DNA of 64,000 bases, from the NCBI RefSeq assembly GCF_000175635.1, contig NZ_ACVP01000020.1:1-64000 (forward strand), read 5' to 3'. The stretch's first letter is position 1. Each line of letters begins with the position of its first letter. The position numbers and the translations under genes are program-made. Origin of the DNA: Corynebacterium tuberculostearicum SK141. GTDB taxonomy: Bacteria; Actinomycetota; Actinomycetes; Mycobacteriales; Mycobacteriaceae. The notes beneath the pieces are model-generated. The model worked only from the letters and a program-made list of their open reading frames with translations, was not told the DNA's origin and made no database searches. Shown here in pieces: positions 35,355-45,050 of the stretch.

Positions 35355-37043
35355 ATGAGAAAACTTTCAACCATGTCTAATAATTCTAAGAACACGGGCA
35401 GCGCAGTTAACCGCCGCCGCTTCCTGCAATCCACCGGTACCGCCGGTGCCGCCATCGCTCTGTCCGGTGCAGCCGCCAATGCCCAAAGCAGCCTCTCGCC
35501 GCGCGTGGAGCAGCACATGGTGGAGCCCAAGCTGGGCGAGCGACCCTTCCTCCACGGTGTGGCCTCGGGTGACCCGATTCCGGATTCGGTCATCTTGTGG
35601 ACCCGCGTGACCCCGGATGCCGATGCCATGCCGGGATCCGGACTAGGCGAGGCCACCCGGGTGGAGTGGGAAATTGCCAAGGATGAGGGGTTTGGGGACG
35701 TCGTCAAGCGGGGCGAAGTGACCACCGACGCCGGCCAGGATCACACCGTGCACGTGGATCCGCATGGCCTAGAGCCGGAGACCGTGTACTTCTTCCGTTT
35801 TAAGGCGCAGGATAAATACTCGCCCGTCGGCCGCACCAAGACCGCCCCGGCGCTGAGCGCCTCCCCAGAGGAGCTCACCTTCGGCGTGGCTAGCTGCGCT
35901 AACTGGGAGTCCGGTTTCTTCAATGCCTATGGCGATATTGCCCAGCGCGGCCGCGCGGACCAGCTGGATTACATGATTTTCTTGGGCGACTATATCTACG
36001 AGTATCCGCAGCGCGAATACGCCGGCTATGGCCCGGTGCGCCTGCACCACCCGGCGCACGAGATTATCTCGCTGGAGGATTACCGCATCCGCTTCGGCCG
36101 CTACCGCACCGATGAGAACCTGCAGGCCGCACACGGCGCGCTGCCATGGGTTGTGGTGTGGGATGACCACGAGGTGGCCAACGATAACTGGCGCGAGGGC
36201 GCGGAGAACCACACCGAGGGCGAGGAGGGCGCCTTCCTAGACCGCCGCAAGGCCGCGATGCAGGCCTACTTCGAATGGATGCCGGTGCGCGCGACCAACC
36301 CATCCGAGCAGGGCCACCTCTACCGCAGCCTGACCTTCGGCGATCTGGTGGAGCTAACCATGATGGATCTGCGCACCTACCGCGATGAGCAGGTGCGCTT
36401 TGGCCCGCGCAAGATGGCTGCAGAGGGCCGCACGATGCTTGGCTCTGAGCAGTACAACTGGCTGCTCAATAAGATTGAGACCTCTTCTGCCAAGTGGAAT
36501 ATGCTGGGCAATTCCGTCATGTTCTCCCCCATGAACCTGGCTACCCTGCAACAAGATGACAAGACCAAGCCGGTTTCTTCCTCGCTGTCCTCCAATATCA
36601 CCGGCATTCCGGTCAACGGCGACCAGTGGGATGGTTACTCGGCGGAGCGCCGCTTGCTTATCGACGCCCTCTCAAAGCACGACTCCCACACCCTCTTTGT
36701 CACCGGCGATATCCACTCCGAGTGGGCGCACAATATCAGCAAGGATGGCCGCATCTTCGGCGCCGAGATGGTCTGCGCCTCCGTGTCTGCGCCCAACGTG
36801 AACGAGCAGTTGAAGCTGCCGGAGGGCAATGAACTGTCCAAGCTGGCCGAGCGCTACTTGATGGGCGCCAACCCGCACACCCGCCACGTGGATTTGGACC
36901 ACCACGGCTACAGCTTTGTCACCGTGCGCCCGGATTCGGCGGAAATGCACTGGTTGCGCGTAGATAACCTGCTCACCGCCAAGTCCCCGGTGCGCGAGGC
37001 CGTGACCATGACCTGGCGCCCGGGTGAGGGCTACAGCAAATAG
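35355..37043 (+). CDS. phoD: Alkaline phosphatase D (PhoD), Tat-exported
   Basis: 562 residues from ATG 35355 (ATG 35373 is an alternative). A Tat signal (NRRRFLQSTGTAGAAIALSGAAANA) directs folded export. The PhoD N-terminal domain starts at FLHGVASGDPIPDSVILWTRV. The metal-binding catalytic domain shows FGVASCANW, MIFLGDYIYEY, VVWDDHEVANDNW and the C-terminal VTGDIHSEW. It hydrolyses phosphomonoesters/diesters outside the membrane using Ca/Fe. Two hairpins follow the stop. Confidence 0.95.
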   Translation: MRKLSTMSNNSKNTGSAVNRRRFLQSTGTAGAAIALSGAAANAQSSLSPRVEQHMVEPKLGERPFLHGVASGDPIPDSVILWTRVTPDADAMPGSGLGEATRVEWEIAKDEGFGDVVKRGEVTTDAGQDHTVHVDPHGLEPETVYFFRFKAQDKYSPVGRTKTAPALSASPEELTFGVASCANWESGFFNAYGDIAQRGRADQLDYMIFLGDYIYEYPQREYAGYGPVRLHHPAHEIISLEDYRIRFGRYRTDENLQAAHGALPWVVVWDDHEVANDNWREGAENHTEGEEGAFLDRRKAAMQAYFEWMPVRATNPSEQGHLYRSLTFGDLVELTMMDLRTYRDEQVRFGPRKMAAEGRTMLGSEQYNWLLNKIETSSAKWNMLGNSVMFSPMNLATLQQDDKTKPVSSSLSSNITGIPVNGDQWDGYSAERRLLIDALSKHDSHTLFVTGDIHSEWAHNISKDGRIFGAEMVCASVSAPNVNEQLKLPEGNELSKLAERYLMGANPHTRHVDLDHHGYSFVTVRPDSAEMHWLRVDNLLTAKSPVREAVTMTWRPGEGYSK

Positions 37044-37100
37044 TTGTAAGTTCTGTCACATGACAGGTACTCGATGTTAACGAACGAGTAGTACACCTTC

Positions 37101-37172
37101 GATAGAGATAGTGAAAGACCCTCTCTGGGGAATTTCACTACCTATCACTCGCCCGCCTTTCGGGCCCCCTTT
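37101..37172 (+). terminator. Two successive hairpins after phoD
   Basis: The first pairs GATAG..TAGTGAAA (37101-37116) with TTTCACTA..CTATC (37133-37146). The second pairs GCCCG with CGGGC (37151-37165), followed by CCCCTTT. The first also works on the minus strand for the convergent reductase gene. Confidence 0.6.
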
Positions 37173-37190
37173 GGTGCCGCGGATTCTTCC

Positions 37191-38279
37191 CTAGTCCGCG
37201 GCATACTCATAGTCGATGTAGCCGCGCTCGCCGCCCAGGTAGAACGTATCCTGGTCCGGCTCGTTAAGCTCAAGGCCCTCGCGCCAGCGGCGCACCAGGT
37301 CCGGGTTGGCGATGAGCTCGCGGCCTACTACTGCGGCATCCACGTAATCCAGCTCGATTTCGCGCTGGGCATCCTCCTTGGAGGTCATCGTGGGGAAGCC
37401 ATCATTCATGAGCACCTTGGTCACGCCGTTTGCGCGTGCCTTCTGTGCCAGCGTGGCGATGAGCTCGCTTTCCGGCTCACTGTGTAGCAGGGACACATAA
37501 GCCAGGTTCAGCGGTGCCAGGGCATCGAGCAGGCCGCCGTAGGTGGCCAGCATATCTTCCTGATCGTCTTCAATTACACCCTGGACATTGTGTGCCGGGG
37601 AGAAACGCACGCCCACGCGGTCGGCACCGATTTCCTCCGCCACGGCGCGAATGACCATCTCTGGCAGGCGCCAGCGATTTTCCGGGCTGCCGCCAAATTC
37701 ATCTTCGCGCTTATTGGCAGACGGCGCCATGAACTCGTGCAGCAGGTAGCCGTTGGCGCCGTGGATCTCCACGCCGTCGACACCAGCATCAATAGCCCGG
37801 CGCGCGCCCTGGCGGAATTCGTCCACGATGCGCGGCAGCTCTTCCGTCTTCAGCTCGCGCGGGACCGGCGCATCCATCTTGCCAGCGAAGCCACGCACGG
37901 TTCCGCCCCAGTCAAAGGCGCTCGGCGCCTCCGGGTTCGCACCGTCAATCAGGTCCGGGTGGCTGGTGCGGCCGCCGTGCATGATCTGCATGAACAGGGT
38001 GCCGCCTTCCTCGTGCACGCGGTCTGCGACGGCGCGCCAGCCTTCTGCCTGCTCGTCGGTCGCAATGCCCGCCTGGCCCGGGAATGCGCGGTTGGTCCAC
38101 GCCGGGAAGGTTCCCTCCGTAACCACCAGACCAGCCGTGGCGCGCTGCGAGTAGTACTTCTGGTGCAGCTCGGTAGGTACACCGCTTTCGCCTGCACGCT
38201 GGCGGGTTAGTGCCGCCATGGTGACGCGGTTATCTAGCTTGAATCGGCCAAGTTCCAGTGGTTCGAAAAGTGAAGTCAT
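37191..38279 (-). CDS. Old-yellow-enzyme alkene reductase (NemA-like)
   Basis: 362 residues, an FMN-dependent TIM barrel. Family marks are the N-terminus LFEPLELGRFKLDNRVTMAALTR, active-site EIHGANGYLLHEFMAPSANKREDEFGG (with the His/Asn pair as HGAN), and the phosphate-binding end VGRELIANPDLVRR. NADPH-dependent reduction of activated alkenes, nitro compounds or quinones. The proton-donor tyrosine lies in NGYLL. No regulator gene is adjacent. Confidence 0.93.
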   Translation of the reverse strand: MTSLFEPLELGRFKLDNRVTMAALTRQRAGESGVPTELHQKYYSQRATAGLVVTEGTFPAWTNRAFPGQAGIATDEQAEGWRAVADRVHEEGGTLFMQIMHGGRTSHPDLIDGANPEAPSAFDWGGTVRGFAGKMDAPVPRELKTEELPRIVDEFRQGARRAIDAGVDGVEIHGANGYLLHEFMAPSANKREDEFGGSPENRWRLPEMVIRAVAEEIGADRVGVRFSPAHNVQGVIEDDQEDMLATYGGLLDALAPLNLAYVSLLHSEPESELIATLAQKARANGVTKVLMNDGFPTMTSKEDAQREIELDYVDAAVVGRELIANPDLVRRWREGLELNEPDQDTFYLGGERGYIDYEYAAD

Positions 38280-38414
38280 GCCCAGTGCAACACGCAGCCG
38301 GGCTGCACTATTTCACCATTGCCAAAAGGATAATGACACCAGCGTGTATGCCAGCTTTACCTCGCCCAATAATGAGCGCTGGACGGACCGACTTACTGTA
38401 GAAGGCCAGCCCTA

Positions 38415-39998
38415 CTAGCGCGGCTCTGCCGGGATCTCTTGGCCGGTGCTACCGGCGGTTCCGGACGCTTGGGTGCCGTCGCCGGCATCACTTCCGGCAG
38501 TGGGCGCAGTGCCGGCCCCGTTGCCGGAATCGGTCCCGCCGTTGGCGGCGCTCGGGGCGGGCGAGGCATTGCCCGTGGCGCCAGTTTCCTGGCCCCGGCC
38601 GCCGGCAGGCGAATCGGTAGCGCCAGCGCCATTAGAGCCTTGCGGGTTGGCGGTCTCCGTGGGAGCAGTGCTGTCCTCCGTCGGCTCGTACTGCGTACCG
38701 GTCTCGGTGGATTCGGGGGTGGGGTTGGTGGAGGGGGCGTCGGAAAGCTGCGAGGAAGAGGCCGCCGCGCCGCTATCGCGCCAGTGCTCGGGCGAAAGCC
38801 AGCCCGCATCGCCGTTTTCGGGATTGCTTGAGGCCAGGGCCAGGGCGCCGACGACGAGCAGAGCCAGGATGAGGCCCGTGGTAGAGGCGCGGACACGGCC
38901 GCCAATGGTGGCGATCTTCTGGAACTTGGTATTGGTCTCCAGCGCGCGCCAGATGCCTTGGGTGGGCTCAGGCTCTTGGTCCTCCTCATCCGGTAGCGCG
39001 GGCTTTCCAGGTCCGTCGCTATCTGGGCCATCCGCCTCGGGCGACGGGTGTTTCGGCTGGGAATCGGGGCGCGAGCCCTCCCCTGCCGCGGAGGCATCCT
39101 TAACGGATTCTTGGGCCGCGGCATTGTCACCCACCGGAAGAAGCGGGCGCTGGATTTCGTCCAAGTCAGTCACGTTGTAGTGATCCCAGAACTCGGAAAG
39201 CAGTGCGGAGCGAATGGCACGCTCCACCGCCCACTGGCGGGCGGGGTTTACGGTAACCAACACGCGGTAGGTCACGTGCCACGACTGTCCGGCGGCCTGC
39301 GGGGCAACCAACTGGGTGGCCGGCAGCACCTCGAGCTCGCCATTGACATCCACGGCGATGGACGGTTCCTGGATGGCTTGCTCGGAAATCGTGCACACCC
39401 GGCGCGTGATTTCTGGCAGGGTCTCGCCTTCTTGCACCGGCACGTCAAAGTTGACCACGGCGCGCGACCACTCCTGGGAGTAGTTGGTGACCGCACCGGC
39501 CGAGCTATTGGGCACGGTCACCAGCTCGCCGGTGGGCGTGCGCACCTTGGTGGTGCGCAGGGTCAGCATCACCACGGTGCCTTCCACGTCGGTCACGCCA
39601 TCGAAGCTGACGTAATCGCCCACGCCAAATTGCTTTTCCGAAAGGATGAAGAAGCCGGAGAGAAAGTCCGCAATGATGGACTGGGCGCCAAAGCCCACGG
39701 CGGCCGAGACTATCGTCGCCGGCACCGCAGCGCCCACCGCTGGCACGCCGAGATTAGTCAGCGCGGCCCAGATGATGAGGAAGTACGCCGCTGCCTGCAC
39801 GATGTAGACCAGCGCACCGGTCAGCGCCAGGCGCGCCTTGGTGGCTTCTTCGTCCTCATCGAGGCGGCGCTCCATAATGCGGATGGCCAGCCTGCCGATG
39901 CGCGGGATCAAAATGCCTATCAGCAATAGCGCGATAAGCGGCAAGCCATGGTCAACAAAAAGGCTCCACAGCTCGTAGAAGTAATACTTCAGATTCAT
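38415..39998 (-). CDS. MscS-family mechanosensitive channel, MscCG-like
   Basis: 527 residues from ATG 39998. Three N-terminal membrane segments lead to the pore helix PATIVSAAVGFGAQSIIADFLSGFFI and the MscS beta domain (FGVGDYVSFDGVTDVEGTVVMLTLRTTKVRT). After the cytoplasmic vestibule comes a charged linker, a fourth membrane segment (TTGLILALLVVGALALA) and an extracytoplasmic Ser/Thr/Gly/Pro tail of about 120 residues. This extra C-terminal part is the feature of C. glutamicum MscCG, the osmotic-relief channel and glutamate exporter. Confidence 0.92.
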   Translation of the reverse strand: MNLKYYFYELWSLFVDHGLPLIALLLIGILIPRIGRLAIRIMERRLDEDEEATKARLALTGALVYIVQAAAYFLIIWAALTNLGVPAVGAAVPATIVSAAVGFGAQSIIADFLSGFFILSEKQFGVGDYVSFDGVTDVEGTVVMLTLRTTKVRTPTGELVTVPNSSAGAVTNYSQEWSRAVVNFDVPVQEGETLPEITRRVCTISEQAIQEPSIAVDVNGELEVLPATQLVAPQAAGQSWHVTYRVLVTVNPARQWAVERAIRSALLSEFWDHYNVTDLDEIQRPLLPVGDNAAAQESVKDASAAGEGSRPDSQPKHPSPEADGPDSDGPGKPALPDEEDQEPEPTQGIWRALETNTKFQKIATIGGRVRASTTGLILALLVVGALALASSNPENGDAGWLSPEHWRDSGAAASSSQLSDAPSTNPTPESTETGTQYEPTEDSTAPTETANPQGSNGAGATDSPAGGRGQETGATGNASPAPSAANGGTDSGNGAGTAPTAGSDAGDGTQASGTAGSTGQEIPAEPR

Positions 39999-40141
39999 GC
40001 CCCTAGAGTAGGCCGCCTGCCTGAAAACTGGATGCCAGTTGACTGCCAGCAACCGTGCAAACGCCGCCTCTTCCGGCGCGCACCCCCTATGCCCTGCGCA
40101 AACTCCTGCGAGCTCGGCCGGGCTTGGCTACTCTGTGGGGC

Positions 40142-40678
40142 ATGAAGAAATCATTCCTTATCCCCTTCTTTTCCCTCGCCCTCTTTACCACCGGCTGCGG
40201 CGGCAGCGATGACACCGCCACCACCATCTCCACGGTGAAGGAAACCGTCACGGAGACCGCCTCCGAAACCAGCACCACCGAAACAAGCACCGAGGAATCG
40301 ACCACGGAAGAAACCACGACAGAAACTCCGCAGGAGCGCGAGCCACGCACGGAAACTCCGGAGCCGGCAACGAATAACCAGCAGCAGGCCAACACCGCGG
40401 GATACCAGTGCGCGGACGGCACCTGGGTGGAGTTTGCCGGGCTGTGCAAGGAATCCAATAATCAGCCGCCGGTCCAGCCGGCGCCGCAGCAACAGGCACC
40501 GCAGCAGGGCCAAGCCAATAACGGCGGCCCGAGCGCGGATTGCCCGGCCTACCTGTGCGGCTATGGCAATGACGCCAACGGCAACCGGAATAAAAGCTCC
40601 GGAGAAATCCAGACCCAACATGGCTGCGAACAGGGCTACATCACGGATCCGCAGGTCTGCGGTGCGGTGGGGCGCTAA
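40142..40678 (+). CDS. Putative lipoprotein, Thr/Glu-rich
   Basis: 178 residues from ATG 40142. Signal FLIPFFSLALFTTGC with lipobox TTGC (Cys19), then a Thr/Glu/Ser low-complexity spacer (residues 25-75). A cysteine-containing module follows (GYQCADGTWVEFAGLCKES), a Gln/Pro linker, and a second module DCPAYLCGYGNDANG. No enzyme family recognised. Probably an envelope protein with disulfide-stabilised small repeats. Confidence 0.75.
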   Translation: MKKSFLIPFFSLALFTTGCGGSDDTATTISTVKETVTETASETSTTETSTEESTTEETTTETPQEREPRTETPEPATNNQQQANTAGYQCADGTWVEFAGLCKESNNQPPVQPAPQQQAPQQGQANNGGPSADCPAYLCGYGNDANGNRNKSSGEIQTQHGCEQGYITDPQVCGAVGR

Positions 40679-40732
40679 GCCGTTTCCCGCGAGGCCTCCG
40701 CGAACTAGGCCGCCGCGCCCGAACCCACAGAC

Positions 40733-41788
40733 CTAGTCGCGAGAGTTATAACGCTTCATGAGGCGGTCAATGAGCTCATCGGTAAGCTTGTCATCTTCCA
40801 AAATGGTATCCAGCAGGCGCTGGGATTCCTCGTGGGAGGCCTGCTCTTCCGCCTCATAGGAGTCACCGCTTAGGTCCACGCCAAAGTCGGTGTTCTCGGC
40901 CTCGGTGGCCTGGACGCTGAGCTGATCGACGTCCGATTCAAACGACTCCATAAACTCGCTGGCCTCCGCGGCCGCTTCCTTGCGCCGCTTGCCGGAGCGC
41001 ACTTCCTTTTCAATACGGCGCTGCAGTGCGGCCTCCATCTGGCGGTGGCGCCACGAGCGCACGCGGTGCGGCTCCAAGCGGCGGCCCACCGCACGGCTCT
41101 TATTCTCGGCCTTCTTGGCCAGCACCTTTACCTGCGCCGCGGTGTCATTAAGTGGCGCCCATTCCTGGTAGGCCGGCACGCGCCAGCCGGCCCAAATGCC
41201 CAGCAGCGCCAAGAAGATGGAGACCAGCGGTCCGATGATCATGCCCACGGCCATCATGTCATAGTGGTGGCCCACCAAGACGATGATTGCGCAGGCCACG
41301 GCTGGGATGACCGTCGGCTGGTTATCGCCAAAGACGCTAGGCTCGCGCCCCATGACGATGTCACGAATCATGGATCCGCCGGTGGCGGTAAACACGCCCA
41401 TCATGATGCACGGGATAAGCGGCAGCCCATAGGTAATTGCCTTAACTGCGCCGGTGGCGGCCCAGAGGCCGGACACGACGGCGTCGCCATGCGCTTGAAG
41501 ATAATCCCAGGTCTTGCCCTTGAAGTAGACAAAGCGGGCAATGAGCGCGCCGGCAAAAGCCAGGTAGAGGTACTCCGGCTGGCTCATGGCCGCCACGGTG
41601 CCGCGGTTGATGAGGACGTCGCGCACCATGCCGCCACCCAGGGAAGAAAACATCGCGATGAAGAAAAAGCCGATGATGTCATAGCCGCGCTTGCGCGCCA
41701 TGGTGCCGCCGATGATTCCCATCAGCAGCACGCCGCTGATATCGGACCAGCGGTAGAGAGATTCAATGAGCGGATCCACTTCAACCAT
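40733..41788 (-). CDS. TRIC/UPF0126-family channel with long cytoplasmic tail
   Basis: 351 residues from ATG 41788 (ATG 41836 also in frame). Six to seven membrane segments with the duplicated UPF0126 motif: SSLGGGMVRDVLINRGTVAA and TATGGSMIRDIVMGREPSVF, the glycine-rich kinks of trimeric intracellular cation channels. Residues from about 215 form a charged, helical cytoplasmic tail (RRIEKEVRSGKRRKEAAAEA) not found in short homologs. Ion selectivity not determined. Confidence 0.88.
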   Translation of the reverse strand: MVEVDPLIESLYRWSDISGVLLMGIIGGTMARKRGYDIIGFFFIAMFSSLGGGMVRDVLINRGTVAAMSQPEYLYLAFAGALIARFVYFKGKTWDYLQAHGDAVVSGLWAATGAVKAITYGLPLIPCIMMGVFTATGGSMIRDIVMGREPSVFGDNQPTVIPAVACAIIVLVGHHYDMMAVGMIIGPLVSIFLALLGIWAGWRVPAYQEWAPLNDTAAQVKVLAKKAENKSRAVGRRLEPHRVRSWRHRQMEAALQRRIEKEVRSGKRRKEAAAEASEFMESFESDVDQLSVQATEAENTDFGVDLSGDSYEAEEQASHEESQRLLDTILEDDKLTDELIDRLMKRYNSRD

Positions 41789-41896
41789 ATGGCTATTAGA
41801 CTTCACCGCCCGCCACCGCGCAATTAGCACACCCATATGCGCAGCCAGGCACCACAGAAGGCGCCGGCCTTGCTTGCCGACGCCTCCCTCTCACCG

Positions 41897-41970
41897 TGGG
41901 GCCACCGGGGCTCGAACCCGGGACCAACGGATTATGAGTCCGTAGCTCTAACCGACTGAGCTATAGCCCC
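41897..41970 (-). tRNA. tRNA with CAT anticodon (Met elongator or Ile2)
   Basis: A 74-nt cloverleaf. Acceptor GGGGCTA pairs with TGGCCCC, anticodon stem ACGGA/TCCGT encloses CTCATAA (anticodon CAT), and the T arm is CCGGG TTCGAGC CCCGG. It lacks the unpaired first base and GGG/CCC anticodon stem of initiator tRNA, so it is elongator Met or lysidine-modified Ile. Sequence alone does not settle which. Confidence 0.9.
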
Positions 41971-42102
41971 ACGCGGATCACACACCACTAAGGCGAAGTT
42001 CCGCTCTCAAAAGAGTAGCCAATGCGGGGCTAAAGACCAATTTGCCCCCACAAGTCTTGGCACTTTTGTTCGCTTCATACCCCCAGAGGGTAAAAGTGAT
42101 TT

Positions 42103-43008
42103 ATGCGCAAAGTATTCTCTTCTCTCATTCTCATCTCTGCACTTACGCTCACCGCATGCTCAGATAGCAGCGACAGCACACCGCAGTCGAAGGACTCCAA
42201 GGACTCGCGATCCGATACACAAAATGATTCAAAGTCCATCATCGGTACTTGGAAGCAAGACGACAGCGCTAGTGAGGATGGCTGGATGGAAGCCAGCGTT
42301 ACCGATGACGTCATTACCGTGGAATGGGTTTTAGATAACGGTGACAATCGCATGATTTATTGGATTGGTTCCTTTGATGCCCAAGGCGCGGCAGCCGGTG
42401 AAACTATTACTTCTGATCGCGATGTTGTTGCCACTGACTCGGAGTGGATGGCTACCTCTGCAGAGAAAAAGGACTTCAAATTTGAGGACGGCTCCCTGAC
42501 TTTCAAGGTTGCCATCGATGACGAAGAATTTACCACTCACATGAAGAAGCTAAAGGATGATCCAACGACTGTAAATGAGCTAAAAAGCACCGACTTCAGC
42601 CAAACCTTTAGCGATGGAGTCCTCGATGTTCCAGCCGCCAAGATTGAGATTACTAATCACCGTCTACTAAAACCGGGTGAACCAGGCAACGAAGCGAGTG
42701 AAAAGCCTATTCTCGTTTTTGAGTACAACATCACCAACAAGACGAACGAAAACTTAACGGCCTCTGACTTTGTCTCCTATTTCACCGCGGTTCAGGACAA
42801 TGATCCTAATAAGGTGAACGAACTCAACGTCGGTGCTTACTTCGATCCTGAAATTTCCGATGAGCAGCTTGAGCAGATCAAAGAGGGCGGGACAGTGCCT
42901 GGTGCAGTAGCTTACGAACTCGATGACCTGACCACTCCGGTAGAGCTCATTGCTTCTGGAGCCTTTAGCCAAGACGAAATCGGACGCCAAACATTCGACC
43001 TTGATTAG
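42103..43008 (+). CDS. Lipoprotein with DUF5067-like domain
   Basis: 301 residues. Signal SLILISALTLTAC gives a lipobox with Cys19. Residues 45-150 look like a lipocalin/DUF-type beta domain (IIGTWKQDDSASEDGWMEASV). Residues 165-290 resemble DUF5067 (AAKIEITNHRLLKPGEPGN ... PILVFEYNITNKTNENLTASDFV), an immunoglobulin-like extracytoplasmic domain seen in many Firmicutes and corynebacterial lipoproteins. It directly precedes the trailer end of the CRISPR array but has no known link to it. Confidence 0.75.
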   Translation: MRKVFSSLILISALTLTACSDSSDSTPQSKDSKDSRSDTQNDSKSIIGTWKQDDSASEDGWMEASVTDDVITVEWVLDNGDNRMIYWIGSFDAQGAAAGETITSDRDVVATDSEWMATSAEKKDFKFEDGSLTFKVAIDDEEFTTHMKKLKDDPTTVNELKSTDFSQTFSDGVLDVPAAKIEITNHRLLKPGEPGNEASEKPILVFEYNITNKTNENLTASDFVSYFTAVQDNDPNKVNELNVGAYFDPEISDEQLEQIKEGGTVPGAVAYELDDLTTPVELIASGAFSQDEIGRQTFDLD

Positions 43009-43053
43009 TCTCTAGGCTCGAAAAGCGAGGCCCCGAACCTGTGACTCCACAGG

Positions 43054-44606
43054 GAAAATTCCCCGCTTACCTGGGGAGCACAGTGGGTGGGCATTCCGCT
43101 TGAATCCAGTCAAGGGGCCATCCCAGCTTACGCGGGGAGCACAGTTCACTCGTGATTTTGGGCTCGTCATCAATCGGCTCATCCCCGCTTACGCGGAGAG
43201 CACGGTTGAGCAAGATTAAGACCGCTGCGGGTGGTGGGCTCATCCCCGCTTACGTGGGGAGCACGAGTTCGAGTGGACGGCCGTAGGCACCCCGAACGGC
43301 TCATCCCCGCTTACGCGGGGAGCACGCCACGGAGGAGGCAGCCTGAAACTCAGTCAGGGGCTCATCCCCGCTTACACGGGGAGCACGGCTGGACGGCGCG
43401 CGGCCTGTAGTGGGTGCGGGGCTCATCCCCGCTTACGCGGGGAGCACACAACTTCACGGTTGCCAGCGTCCACCCACACGGGCTCATCCCCGCTTACGCG
43501 GGGAGCACGTCAGTTCTACTAAATATGTCCGCTTTAGTGGGGGCTCATCCCCGCTTACGCGGGGAGCACGGCTGGCAACGGCGCGGTTTCCGGTAGTGCA
43601 AGGGCTCATCGCCGCTTACGCGGGGAGCACCTCGCCCCGCATATCAAACAACATAGTGTTTCCGGCTCATCCCCGCTTACGCGGGGAGCACTTCAGTAGC
43701 CACAGCAGCGCATACACGGGGTGGGGCTCATCCCCGCTTACGCGGGGAGCACTACGTCCCCCTACTCGATGCCACCAGCATCGACGGCTCATCCCCGCTT
43801 ACGCGGGGAGCACAGGCCGCTTTCGTCGTCGAGTTTGTCGGCTCGGGGCTCATCCCCGCTTACGCGGGGAGCACGCGGTCTTACCGATGGTGAAACCACC
43901 GCCAGTGGGCTCATCCCCGCTTACGCGGGGAGCACTGTGGTGCGGTGGGTTATTCTCCCTCCCCCTCCGGCTCATCCCCGCTTACGCGGGGAGCACGGTC
44001 AATCATGTCCTTCTGACTGTTTTGCGCTGGGCTCATCCCCGCTTACGCGGGGAGCACGCGGAGATTAAGCGCGGTGCGACCATCGCTCAGGGCTCATCCC
44101 CGCTTACGCGGGGAGCACCCGGGCATGACCGCGCTTTAGTGCGGGTGAGTGGGCTCATCCCCGCTTACGCGGGGAGCACGTCACGGCCAGCCGGCCAATC
44201 ACAGCGCGCACAGGCTCATCCCCGCTTACGCGGGGAGCACAACTACACCGTCGACGGAAGACGTGACGCCGAGGGCTCATCCCCGCTTACGCGGGGAGCA
44301 CGCCGGGGCCTTCCACGAATAGCCAGCCGGTTCCGGCTCATCCCCGCTTACGCGGGGAGCACACGACGCTCTCGTTGCCGACGACGATTATTGACGGCTC
44401 ATCCCCGCTTACGCGGGGAGCACATTGCGCCGATTGTTGACGTGATGATGACGGGCGGCTCATCCCCGCTTACGCGGGGAGCACCCTCGGTCTGCCATTT
44501 GGTGGGAGCGGGTGGCGGGCTCATCCCCGCTTACGCGGGGAGCACCGGTGTAGCACTCGCAGTAAACGCAGCAGACGGGGCTCATCCCCGCTTACGCGGG
44601 GAGCAC
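43054..44606 (-). CRISPR. Type I-E CRISPR array, 26 repeats / 25 spacers
   Basis: The 28-nt repeat, read on the minus strand, starts GTGCTCCCCGCG and ends GCGGGGATGAGCC; spacers are 33 nt (constant 61-nt period, 25 periods). Orientation is fixed by the 3' ATGAGCC handle and by cas2 at the high-coordinate side. The low-coordinate end is the old trailer: the repeat at 43054 has lost its 3' handle sequence, and those at 43115, 43176 and 43237 carry point changes. Internal variants are at 43359 and 43603. The first spacer base in crRNA orientation is C in 16, G in 8 and T in 1 of 25, as expected if it derives from the PAM. Confidence 0.98.
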
Positions 44607-44693
44607 ACTTGCTGAGCAGGAATGATAGGATCCTAAAGGTTATTTTACATACGGCTTCAAGCAGGAGGTCAAAAGCTCATTTAATCGAATACG
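44607..44693 (-). promoter_or_regulatory. CRISPR leader
   Basis: 87 nt between the cas2 stop and the first repeat, AT-richer than its surroundings. It contains TAAAAT on the minus strand as a possible -10 element, placing transcription into the array. New spacers would be added at 44606. Confidence 0.8.
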
Positions 44694-45050
44694 CTAACCT
44701 CCTCTTTTCTGTCGGTTGTACATTTTGCGGGCTTGGCGTGCTTTCGACCAACCCGTCCGACGCTTCATTTGTTTTGGTTTATGTGGGCGCATCATTAACG
44801 TGACGCCATCGAAATCGGTGGGTTCCCAGTGATGCCGGTGAGTTCGAAACTCCATGCCTTGCTCATTAGCGGCGGGATACACCAATAAGGCACGACCATC
44901 TTTACAAAGATCCACGGTTCTCTCCCAGAGCAATTCCCGGACGCGCGCGGCAGGGCGTCCCACAAATGTTCCAGGGGTCAGCTCAATGAGCCATTTGCTG
45001 AGATCGCCTCGCAGACCTGCTGGGCAGGCCGTAACGACCAGCACCATCAT
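44694..45050 (-). CDS. cas2: CRISPR-associated endonuclease Cas2 (I-E type)
   Basis: 118 residues from ATG 45050, overlapping the cas1 stop (ATGA). The Cas2e start MMVLVVTACPAGLRGDLSKWLIELTPGTFVG is diagnostic, as is the short basic tail. The protein dimer bridges two Cas1 dimers in the spacer-integration complex. The tail (MKRRTGWSKARQARKMYNRQK) is more basic than in E. coli Cas2. Confidence 0.95.
   Translation of the reverse strand: MMVLVVTACPAGLRGDLSKWLIELTPGTFVGRPAARVRELLWERTVDLCKDGRALLVYPAANEQGMEFRTHRHHWEPTDFDGVTLMMRPHKPKQMKRRTGWSKARQARKMYNRQKRGG

Noticed and set aside
38330..38418. Short plus-strand frame between the reductase and the MscCG-like gene (ends TVEGQPY)
   Set aside because: It reads like a possible protein C-terminus, but there is no start, no family and no upstream homology; kept only as a note.
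43410..44615. Long open frame of 401 codons
   Set aside because: It is only the CRISPR repeat translated (AHPRLRGEH / SPLTRGA alternating); the 61-nt period makes the frame rotate through repeats. Not a gene.
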